Source: Priapulus caudatus (Eukaryota > Priapulida > Priapulimorpha > Priapulimorphida > Priapulidae). From it: DNA of 58,221 bases. The stretch is taken from positions 731,066 through 789,286 of the forward strand of contig NW_014577070.1 of NCBI RefSeq assembly GCF_000485595.1, given 5' to 3'. A program made the translations under genes and the position numbers. A model generated the notes under the pieces. The model had not been told where the DNA came from. It saw nothing but the letters and a program-made list of their open reading frames with translations, and ran no database searches. Shown piece by piece: positions 11,301-23,867 of this stretch (position 1 is the first letter of the stretch; the number at the start of each line of letters is the position of its first letter).

Positions 11301-14300
11301 ATAATATCATTAAAAATATATTATCTTTTCACAGGATCTAGATTCAGGCCTCTGTTTGACTTTGGCTTTGTTGCCTTGGACATTAGCCCCTGCTATCTGG
11401 AGGATAATGGAGAATATGTGTGCAGAGCGTATAACGACTATGGAGAAGCATTCTCCACCTGCATACTGGAATGCAGTAAGTCCTCTCTATTTATAAAATT
11501 TCAATTAGTTAACTTGTCTACTTTCTTAAGTCTGTTTCTTAAGTAAAATATTATACAATGATATAACTTTGCTTTTATAATCTCTAAGTCTGTTGTAGTT
11601 ATGTTCACATAATTCAAATTCAATAATCAAAATTCAGAATTCAGAAGAAAACAATTCGAAACTCACTCAGATAAAACCTTGATATCACAATATAAATATT
11701 ATAATAATTAAAGCAGAATCGTGAAGATGTATTTCACAAAGTCAATGCCACACGTTATGTTTATGATATGCATTGGTAAGTTTGTGTTCGCGTGAGCTCA
11801 TGCATTTGATCGATTTTCTTGCAGTCGACGACTCTGCCAGGCGTCCGCGCATCACTGGCCCACTCAACCACCTGCCGAACATGCTGGAAGACATGTCCGC
11901 TCACTTTGAGTGCAGGGCCGAGCCAGGCACAGACGAGACGCTGCGTGCAGAGTGGTTCCACGACGGACTACCCATCGTTGATGGTACGATGCTACAAGAG
12001 CACGATGCTACTGCGAAGCTTGCTCGCACACATGTGCATCACACGTGCAATATGCAAACACTCATGGACACGGACGCGCACGCACGCACGCATGCACGCA
12101 CACACAGACAGACACACACACATGCACGCACGCATGCACGCACGCACGCACGCACGCATGCATGCACGCACGCACAGACACACACACACATGCACGCATG
12201 CACGCATGCACGCACGCACGGACGCACGGACGCACGTACACAGACACAGCCACACATGCACTTGCTTCTTTTCAATTTTTTAGTTTCTTTGCACGAAAGT
12301 ATTAATGTGTTTGTATTGCAATTACTACTAAACACCCCAAAACACAGTTTACTAATGAATTGTCATCTCTGTAATGTTCTAGGTCCCAGACATAGGACAA
12401 AACTAGAGCATGGTGTTGCTACCCTGGATATCAGCCCTCTCGGAAGAGGCGACAGCGGTGTGTACACATGCAAGTTCACAAACCAGTACGGCACGACCCA
12501 GACCTCTGCCAGCATGAGAGTAGATGGTAAGTTAAACCACCTATACTATAAAATTTGTTAAAAGCATCATTAACTAAAAAGACATTTCCATCCACGAGCG
12601 TTCGACTATTCTTTGCTCTTGCGTCATTCAACGACCCATCCACGAGCATAGGTTCTGCCATTCTTTGCTTTCGCGTCGTTCCATGACCCTCCCGCGAGCG
12701 TAGGTTCCGCCATTCTTCACTCTCGCGTTGTTCAACGACCCATCCACGAACATACGTTCTGCCATTCCTTGCTCTCGCGTCATTCAATGAACCAATTCGC
12801 GAGCATAAGTTCCGCCATTCTTTGCTCTTGCGTCATTTAACGACCCATCCATGAGCATAAGTTCCACCATTCCGTGCTCTCACGATGTTCAATGATCCAA
12901 TTGGCGAGCATACGTTCCGCCATTCTCTTGCGTCGTCTGACGATGCTCACGTCTGTTTGCGTTTGCCACCAACAGCCAAAGTGCAGCCAAAGCCGCCCGT
13001 GTTCGTGTCGCCGCTGCACGCGCAGACCGCCGACGAGGGCAAGTCCGTGCGCTTCGAGTGCCACTTCACGCCCAAGGACGCGCCCGTCAAGGTTGAGTGG
13101 TTCCTCAACGGCGAGCCGATACCGCACGGATCACGCTACAGGACGTCGCAGGACTTTGGTGTCGCGGCTCTCGAGATTTCTCCCGTACACAAGGAGGACT
13201 CCGGACTCATCACCTGCCAGATCACGACCGAGTGGGGCAGCGCCCAGACCTCGGCTCAACTCACCTGCGCACGTGAGTTATGCGACAGTTCGACGATCTC
13301 ACGGTGTTTAACTTTGTGATTCGGCCGGTAAAGCAGGGGAGATATTATTGTAACGTTTGTAAAAAATTCTGTTAAACTGTTAAAGTTAAATTGTAAAAAA
13401 TGTTTTTGTACAAAATAAAATTTGGGTTAATAATGATTTAAATACGAGAGCTGGTAAAGGAGTACAATTTGTCGTTATAAGCGCCCCATGCGTACGCGGT
13501 TTGGGTCGATGCTGATGTACGTACGGTTACAAACTTGGTTAGTTTCCATTATGCAGAGCCACGTAGTTGCACCGTAGACAGTCGTGTGACGTGTTTGTTT
13601 AATTTCGTACCTGCAGCCAAGGAGACTACTGGTAACAAACCAGTGTTCATCAACCCACTGAACAACCAGTTGGGCATCATCGACGGCAAGCTGGCCCACT
13701 TCGAAGCGAGAGTCGAGCCGCACCAGGATCCCAAGCTGAGGGTGGAGTGGTTCCACAATGGATTCCCGCTGAAGATCGGAACCCGCTTCCGACCGCTGTT
13801 TGACTTTGGCTTCGTCGCTCTGGACATCAGTCCTTGCTATACGGAGGACTCTGGAGTGTACACCTGCAGAGCTTGGAACGATTATGGAGAAGCCATCGCG
13901 ACGGCCACGCTCGAAGTCATATGTACGTAAACACATTCATATACATGCTAGTATGTGTAGTATATATATATGCAGGGCTGTAGCTAGCAGGCCAGCAAGC
14001 TGGGAAGTTGCCTCCCCCTAGAGAAACGTAGATGCATCACATAGTCAATGGCAGTCACTTTCCAACCAGAAAACACACCGTACATGCCTTTACGCCCCCC
14101 AAAGGCAAAATATGGTTAGGGTTAATTCGTATATTAGGGCAACTTCCTTGATATGTGTTAATGTACGTACCAGCATGTATAGATAATTGTAGCCATCGCG
14201 TAGCGTTTTGCTATGCACGTGGATGTTATATCCCGTGGCTTGCTGAATTTCATCATGCTGAATAGATACGTGTGTTTTTTGCTGCAGCTGACCAAGGCAC

Positions 14301-17300
14301 GAGGCGACCAGTGTTTGTTAGTGCACTGAACCATCTGCCAGGCATGAAAGAAGGCATGGCCGCACACTTCCAGTGTAAGGTAGAGCCAGCTAACGACCCG
14401 ACATTGAGGGCAGAGTGGTTCCACGATGGAGTACCTATTGTAGATGGTGAGCTAACCTAACCAACCTAAATCTTACCTTAAATGTCCGAAAAGCTGTCCA
14501 CATGAAAATTTTATACATGTATATGGATACGTATCCATGCACTGCTATGTATGTGTGTGACCGTCGTACGTCTTGCAAATGGCATACTTGCACATGCTTC
14601 TGTATATACATACGACTATGTATACATACATACGTATGCATCTAATATACGCGTCTGAGAATAACGGTTATGGGAATCTGTCGCTCTATTACTGCAGGAC
14701 CGAGACACAGGACGAGCCTAGAGTTTGGCATTGCCACACTGGACATCAACCCACTGGTGCCCGCAGATGCTGGCATGTACGTCTGCAAGGTGACAAACGA
14801 CTTTGGAACAGCGCAGTCGTCTGCAACCATGGGAGTAGAACGTAAGAGTTGCATAATGCATATAATCAATATGATAGTAAATATATATAGATATAAATAT
14901 AATAGTAACCTAGCCATGAATGCATATAATCAATATGATAGTAAATATATATAGATATAAATATAATAGTAACCTAGCCATGAATGCATATAATCAATAT
15001 GATAGTAAATATATATAGATATAAATATAATAGTAACCTAGCCATGAATGCATATAATCAGCAGTGCATGTTAATCGTAGTATATATGTGTGTCGCAAAA
15101 TTGCACGTGTCGATGTGTCGATGCAAATCCACAAACTTCACTCGATTGGATCTTAAATGTGAGTGCGTTTTTTAACAGCCAAGGAAAGGCCGCAGCCTCC
15201 AGTGTTCGTCAGTCCCATACAGGCGAGGACGATACGTGAGGGATACCCATGCAGATTCGAGGCCCGTTATGAACCAGCAAGAGACCCTGGAGTTAGGGTA
15301 GAGTGGTTCCATGACGGTCAGCCCATCCCCGTCGGTACGTATCGCGTTGCAGGATAATTTGTCAAGTAGATTTGTTTGATAATTAGTTTGATCATTTTCC
15401 TAAATCGTTGCAAAGCAATTCGTTCTCTAGTGTGTTTGTTGTAGAATAATATTGCAAAATGCTAACATTTGAGCTTTGGCAGACAACCAGCTGATGATAC
15501 CTGGAATTTTCTTGCCTAAGATTTCATTAAATGGCATGTGCTTTTACAGGCACGCGATTCAGACCTTCAACAGACTTTGGCATAGCCGCACTTGACATTA
15601 AGCCAACTGAGGTGGAAGACACTGGTACCTACACGTGCCAGGTGACAAACGATTATGGCCAGGCTCAAAGCTCTGCACCACTGCAGTGCACTGGTAAGTT
15701 ATGGGTTTTGCATTGACAAGTGTTTGCAATTTAAGTTACTAAGAAGTTATATGGGGAAAAAGTACGTTTTGTGTTCAGTTAAACTTTACTAAACTGTAAC
15801 TAATGTGTAAACAGTTACTACATGGAACCGAACCTATACTACAATATTATGCATACACTATATGAAATGCTGTAAGCATTATAATTGGTAAGTTCAGCTG
15901 TATTCTACATCATTTCTGATATTTTATGTTATGATTTAATTATATAATGATTTACTGTTACTTAATTTTAGCAAAGAAGACGGGCATGCGACCCAAGTTC
16001 CTGACACCACTGCGCCCGCAGCATGGGCTCATGCAGGGTAAGACTGCTCACTTTGAGTGTCGCCTAGAGCCGACAGACGATCCGATCCTGAGAGTGGAGT
16101 GGTACCACAACGGACAGCCACTCAAAACAGGTGAGCATTCTGCTTTTCGTTAAGCCCCAGGCAAGATCTGCTCGACCCGTCCGTTTAGGCGGAATACCGA
16201 TATGCTACCGGCTTCGATATTGTTGCTAGGTCTGTTAAGGTAGATGAGTTCATGCACGTTTTTCCCGCATGCACACGTAATTGTCAACTCTGCTACAATC
16301 CAGTACCAAGCAAAAAGTTACAAACGCACTCACGGTCTAGCTAGAGGTGAACGTGCCTATCTGTAACGCTAGACGCATAGATCAATCCAGTTATTATCTA
16401 CCAGAAATACTCTCGCCTACCACGAAAATCACTCACGGTCTGGCTAGAGCACAACGTACCTTCCAGTAACGCTGGATGGATAAATCAATTCAGTTATTCT
16501 CCACTCATGCCTACTCTCGCTATTCTACCACAAAACGCACTCACGCTCACCTACCGCAAAACACACTCTCACGCTCTATCTCGCCGCTCGTCTTCCAGGC
16601 TCGCGATTCCGGCCGCTGCACGACTTCGGCTTCGTCGCGCTCGACATCAACCCCGTCTACCCGGAGGACTCCGGCGAGTACATCTGCCGCGCCGTCAACG
16701 ACTACGGCGAGGACCACAACCGCACAACGCTCGAGTGCATGGGCGACCGGCCGATCGACTGGACGACCCAGCATCCGGAGGGACTCACGCAGCTGCGCCA
16801 CCTCGAGCAGCCTCGGCGGCTGCGTCCGAGCGAGGAGCGCACGACGGGCCGCGCGCCCGTCTTCACGAGCAAGCTGCGCGACGTGCCGCACGTCGCCGAG
16901 GGATCCGGAGCGCACTTTGAGGCGCGGCTCGAGCCCGCCAACGATCCGGATCTTGTCGTCGAGTGGTTCTTCGACGGCGAGCCGCTGAAGACAGGTGAGT
17001 GTTACGGGAGGAGTGGGTGTGCGTGTGTGTGCGTGTGTGTGTGCGTGTGTGTGTGTATGCGCGCGTGCTTTATCGATCCATCTGTCTGCAGCGATTGACA
17101 CGTAATTCTGTGCAAGAAGCACTCTGGTTATAATCGCTCTTGCTGATAGCTGAATATAATTGCTATTTTCTGCTTTGTTGATTATTGCTCTTTAATTGCT
17201 GATACGTTGCAGTATAGTCGTACGTTTAATGAGTAGAAATAGTGATTAACATTGGTTGAGTTACTACTGAAGTAAATGCGCGGGTTGCAAAAATGAACGT

Positions 17301-20300
17301 TTGTTTTCTGATGACATTTTTTTTCTTTCTGTAGGTCACAGATTCAGGACTATCCACGATTTTGGCTTCGTTGTTCTCGACATCCTGTACGTCTACCCAG
17401 AGGATACGGGCGAGTACGTGTGCAAAGCCACCAACAAATACGGGCAGGCAACCACGACTGCTCAACTCGGATGCAGAGGTAATAACAATTACGTGAATGT
17501 ACACCTTGTATGTTACGTGTGCAAAAATATTTGTTACATTATACCGATGCGTATATTACTGATACTGACGTAAAAAAAGGTGTTTATCCAATATATGCTT
17601 ACTGTGTCCATCTCTGTAGGCAAATCTGGCATCTCCTACGAGTCACAGCACCCAGAAGGTCTTCAGCAAATTAAGTACCTAGAGCATCCAAAGGATTCTC
17701 GTAAGGACTGGCCCGAGGAAGTCAAATCGACACAGAAACCACAGTTCGTTACCCAGCTGCGAGACTTGCCGAACGCGAAGGAGAGCCAGGGTGTGCACTT
17801 TGAGGCCAGACTCGAGCCGCACAACGATCCCAACATGCAGATCGAGTGGTACCACAACGGAAAGCCTCTTGAACACGGTACGTTACACACCACACACACA
17901 CACACACACACCGCTACATACAACGGTGCGTTCCCAGTACACGCCGCAAAATAATATTTCATCACAGCGTGCGGGTAATGTATGTACAATGTAATGAAAA
18001 TGTAACGTGGAGTAATGTCTTCGTATATATGTCGAAACGAGTTCACTGGATTTCATGATAATACATGGGTAACGTCATTTCGCACTTTTACGAGTTATTA
18101 ATTTTATGATTATCTCACGATCGTCTTATATATCTCGATTCGTGAAATTGACGTCGTGTCTTCGCACGGTTACGATGACGCGTCGGCATGTCTATTCAGG
18201 TCATCGATTCAGACCGATGCATGACTTTGGCTACGTCGTGTTGGATATTCTCTACGTTTACCCGGAGGACTCCGGGGAGTACGTCTGCCGTGCGGTGAAC
18301 AATGTCGGCGAGGATCAGACGAGAGCCGTTCTCCACGTGCAAGGTACGTACCGACAGCATCTGCAATCAAACCACGTTTCTAACCATGTTTCCTTGACTC
18401 GGGAAGAATTCTAGATACTTTGCGAAAGTGAAAGTGATCTTCACGATACTTGTGAAGCGACGAACATCGAGATTTACGAACCACGTCTCTACGTGATTCC
18501 TTTTCGTTATCTGAAAGAAATTCTTGATACTTCGTGAAAGTGATCTTGACGATTTATATGAAGCGATGAGATTCGAGCTTGACAAACCACGTGTCTATAT
18601 GGTTCCTTTCCATTTCGGAAAGAATTCTCGCTACTTTATAAAAGTGATCTTCACGTATTTTATGAAGCAATGAGAATCAAGCTTGACAAAGCACGTCTCT
18701 ACACAATTCCTTACCGTTTCGATTTCCCACGACATGAGTAGATTTTCACGACGCGACGAGAACCGAGTTTACTGCACGACACGAGTGGATGGTACGTGTA
18801 AAACGTGTTACACTTTCAGACAAAGCGGGAATCGTATACACAAGCGGATTGCCGGACGAAGCTCAGATCGTCGAGAAGATCCAGAATCTGGAAGAGTACG
18901 GGCGGCAGCGCGCCAGAAAGCCGTTCGAGGCCGACCTGCTCTATCCGAAGCCGGTGTTCACGACGCACATCAAGGACGTTGCTAACCTCGTGGAGAGACA
19001 GAAAGCTCACTTTGAAGCCAGGCTGGAACCGGCGAACGATCCCGACCTGAAGGTCGAGTGGTACTTCAATGGAAAGCCGCTAGAAGCCGGTAAGCTTTTT
19101 GACATTCGGTGAGAACGATCGTGAAAGTATACGGTGATGAATTAAGCGAATGGTGGCATTTTCATCTTCTGGTATTTCGGAACGGTCTGAAGGACTTTTG
19201 CGATTACTCATTTTGCCTTGCAGCGAACCGCATCACGCCGTACCACGACTTTGGATTTGTCGCGTTGGACATTGGCGACACCAAGGACGACGACTCTGGC
19301 GTTTACATGTGCCGAGCGTGGAACAAGGCTGGTGAAGCCTTCACGACGGCGTCTCTTCGCGTGCACCGTAAGCGTGGAAATTCAGCGCGATCACAATATT
19401 GCTTTTCGATCTTCATTACTTGTTTATTATAATATACTTATTACTTATTATACTACTTACAACTTACTTATTATGTACTAACTTTTTCATTGATTTTATC
19501 CATTTTCTGGGCGTATGTAAGATTGTGATGACTAAAGCGAAGACACAGCTGGTAGCAACTCTTGAATTTTTCTTTCTGCAGCTTTGAAGGGACTAATCCT
19601 AGAAACCCAGCTACCCGACTCCAAGGCCGCCGACGAGATCGATCAGCTCGAAGCGTATCAGGCGCAGAAGGCTAGGAGGCCGACGTGGGGAGAGGCGGAG
19701 CCTGCGTGGCCGCGTCCCACGTTCACGACCCCCCTGCAGCCGTCGGTGGACCTCGTCGAAGGAAGCCGCCTGCACGTCGAGGGAAGGCTCGTGCCAATCG
19801 GTGACCCCAACATGAAGGTCGAGTGGTACAAGAACGGAGTGCCTCTCGATTACGGTAGGCCCGTTTTGCGAATTCGAGTATTTCCAAGTGACAGAGCATG
19901 ACAGTGTATTGTTTTCGTCGATCTATTCACTCTTACAGTGAACGTTTACTAGCCAGTCACTAACTGGCTGGAGCAACGCTCTTGTTCTACAATAACGTAT
20001 GTCTCACATCGTCAATCTTATGTGTACATTTACAAATACAGGTAACCGCATCAACACCATGAATGACTTTGGATACGTGGCTCTCGACATCTTCCCGGCT
20101 ATCCCCGAGGATGAGGGTGTCTATACCTGCCGTGCAGTGAATAAAGCTGGAGAGGCCACTTCCGGATCAACGGTCAGATGCCAACGTAAGTGAACAGGAA
20201 TTCAAGTATCCTAATATATGATACATGAAGTATATGCGCATAAGCACGATTAAATAATAAGTACATACATTGTAAGCAGTGTACTGCACATTTGTGTGAT

Positions 20301-23300
20301 GGTTGTGTTGACATGTTTGAACGCCTACTATTGATAGTATCTTGTTTCACGTATGTTGTTGCATGTATCTTCTTTGCATTTATGCATATATGATTGTGTC
20401 CAATGACAGGGTAACTGGTCGATATATTTAACGATTATTCTTTGTTCTACAGCCAAGGAGAGCATGTATTTGCACACGATCCACCCAGAAGGCTTGCAGG
20501 CCATTCAGAGGCTGGAATCCTACCAGAGACGCCCAGTGAGAGAGTCACCGGAGAGACTCGGACAGAAGCCGATATTCATCACGCAAATCCCGAACATCGA
20601 ATGCTCTGAGAACCAGAGGTCGTTCTTCGAATGCCAGCTAGAGCCAGCCACCGACCCGAAGATGAAAGTGGAGTGGTTCTTCAATGGACAGCCACTCGTT
20701 GCAGGTGAGCATCATCACATCGCCGGTGACAATTGGTGGAAGTACATAACGTAACGGCACCATCGTAATGTAATGTCTAGGTAGTGTAACCCTATCACTT
20801 ATGTGGATGTGTGATGTGCTTGTGTGTGTGCAGTCATGATTGAATTTCGCTTTTACTATGAGGGTTATTGTGTCGCGCAGGTCACCGCTTCAAGCCGACG
20901 CACGACTTTGGCTACGTTACACTGGAGATCCTCTACACGAACCCCGAGGACAGCGGCGTCTACGTGTGCAGGGCCACCAACGACATGGGTGAAGCAGTCA
21001 CCTCTGCTACACTACACTGCACAGGTGCGTCGAGAACGGACACGAAATATGCACGTTAAAATACGAAACTTAAAACCAACTTTCAAATAACTAAACTAAG
21101 ATTAAACCTAAAAAAGACTTAAACATTTTCAGCCAATTTGACACATTTTTGCTTAACATCATTCCTCATAGCATGAATTAAAGTGACAGCGCGACAATCT
21201 AAGTTGAAGAAAGAGAACGTTAGAGTCGTGACGCGGTAAATAAACTATAACTATAATGACACATATATATATATATATAATAATATCTAAATATAATAAT
21301 AACAAATATAACCATAGTAACATGTATATATCATGGCTTGGTGATTCCGTCGTGCAGGTAAGAAGAGCATCTACCTGGATACGACGCACCCCGCCGGACC
21401 TCAGGCCATCGAGGAGCTGAAGGACCTCGAGGACCTCGCTGCTCGCCGCGCCATTCACGAGATCTGGGTTCCCGAGGAGCACAAGCAGAAGCCAGTGTTC
21501 GTCACGCAGGTGCAGAACATCGACAACCTGCGCGAGGGTGACAGCGCCGCGTTCGAGGCGCGCCTCGAGCCGACCAACGACCCGAAGATGCAGGTGGAGT
21601 GGTACAGGAATGGCGAACCGCTGCCGTCCGGCACGCGTTTCACGACGATGCACGACTTTGGTTATGTGAGGGCCGACATCGCGACCGTCTACCCAGAGGA
21701 CGAGGGCCTGTACGTGTGCCGCGCGTTCAACGAGGTCGGCGAAGCTTTCACCTCGGCGACGCTGAAGTGTGCCGGTAGGTGGCTCTGCTATTACTCACTG
21801 ATTCATAGAACTTTTCTGTTTGCCTGCTAGTTCAAAAAGCATTCTTTCACCATAATGAAATTATCAAATAAAATTTTCAATTAATCAGAAAGCAGGTGAG
21901 ATCCTGAAAAAATTCAGGATGATAATTGCCCAGAGGTACACGATTAATTGCTGACCGAATCATACTACTCTCGTTTGTGGAGATTTCATTGTTTTGATTT
22001 CAACACATTGTTCAATACATTGCATTCGTTCGAGTACGAGAAACGGTGTCGGTGGTAGCAGCACCGCTAACGCTCCCCCTCCGCTCCTCGCCACAGGCAA
22101 GCCCAGCATCTACGGCGAGACGATGTTCCCCGAGGGTCTGGACAAGATCCGTCAGTTGGAGGACAAGCCAGAGCGGGTGCGCCATGTTCCCGAGGAGTTC
22201 TACAGGAAGCCCGTGTGGACGACGCCGCTGGAGAACGTCGACAACCTCGTAGAGGGCGGCGTCGCTCACCTGAGCGGACGCGTCGAGCCGCTCAACGACC
22301 CCAACCTGAAGGTCGAGTGGTACTTCAACGGAGAGCCACTCGTGGCCGGTACGTGACTTCCACCCCCTGGCGGCTGATCGCTGATGTTAAACTGTTACAA
22401 AACACTAACACTGGCCGAATACGACCTGTGCTTTTCTCATTTACAAATAGAAATTAGAGAAGAATGAAGACGGAAATTAGAATAGAATCAGAGTTAGAAA
22501 TTACTTATAATGTTACGAAACACTAACCGAAGCCCACGTGTTTGCATTTTCCGGGCACGAGGTACATGACATGCGAATAAAAATTAGAGTTCACAAAACA
22601 CGGTTACAAACCAAAACCTTCGCACGCTCGCGTTTTCACAGGCACGCGGTACACGAGGTACGAATCGAATTAGAGTTAGAGATTAGTTTAAACGGTTACA
22701 AACTAAAACCTTCGCCGCCCGCATCTTTCAGGCACGCGCTACTCGACGACGTTCGACTTTGGCTACGCGGGTCTCGACATCAACAACGTGCAGCCCGAGC
22801 ACACGGGCGTCTACATGGCGCGCGCCTACAACGCTGTCGGCGAGGCGCTCACCACGGCGACGGTGAAGTGCGCTGGCATGCCGAGCATCTACACAGGCCC
22901 GCTGCACCCGGAGGGACTCGACCAGATACAGATGCTGGAAGCGGACAAGGAGCCGCAGGCGCGCTACGTGCCAGAGACGGCGAAGGAGCCTCCGCGCTTC
23001 CTCACGCAGCTGCAGCACCTGCCGAACCTCGTCGAGGGAGACCACGCGCACTTCGAGGCGCGCCTCGTGCCGATCAATGATCCGGAGCTCGTCGTCGAGT
23101 GGTACCACGACGGACAGCCCGTCGAAGCCGGTGAGATGCTTGGTCGGTGTTTGATGGTTTATAGCGTGGCTCTTCAACGTTTAGTTGGTGTTTGGCGGTT
23201 TATAGTGAGACACTACAACGTTTAGTTGATGTTTGACCGTTAATTGCGTGGCTCTGTAACGTTTAGTCGGTGTTGATGGTTTATAACATGGCACTTCAAC

Positions 23301-23804
23301 GTTTAGTTGATGTTTATGGTTTATAGCATGGCTCTTCAACGTTTAGTTGGTGTTTGGCGATTTATAGCATGGCACTTCAACGTTGGTGTTTGACTCGGTT
23401 TGTAGCGTGGCTCTTCAACGTTTAGTTGGTATTTGAAGATGTAAGTAAGTAAGTAGTAAATGCTAGAAAATGTTAGCATCTATAAGGTATGCCAAATTGT
23501 TGATTTCCCTCTCGTGTAATTATAAGTAGGCACTATCCAGCTCTTGGAAGGCATCCACACCATCCTTCTACGAAAAAACTTGTGCTTTTAAATAATCAAG
23601 CCTTGTTTTTTTATTTTAGCTTCTCGAGTCAAGATGATTCACGACTTTGGCTTTGTTGTTCTGGAGATTGAGGGAGTTAACCCGGAAGACTCCGGGGAAT
23701 ATGTCTGCAGAGCCTACAACCCACAGGGAGAAGACACTACAACCGGATCTCTGACTGCACAACGTATGTTATACCTGTTTATTTAGAATTATTGCTATTA
23801 TTAT

Positions 23805-23867
<63 letters not shown>

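Noticed and set aside
11992-12335. Open frames on both strands rich in Ala, Arg, Cys, Val, Thr and His
   Set aside because: They are translations of the ACGC microsatellite in the Ig12 intron.
13975-14150. Possible transposon fragment in the intron after Ig14
   Set aside because: No terminal repeats, target-site duplication or coding remnants could be seen.
12060-15060. CRISPR-like regular repeats
   Set aside because: The repeats are contiguous micro- or minisatellites without unique spacers in a eukaryotic intron.
16547-17122. 191-residue minus-strand open frame
   Set aside because: It lies opposite the GC-rich exon 16599-16994 and runs into a GT repeat. There is no independent support.
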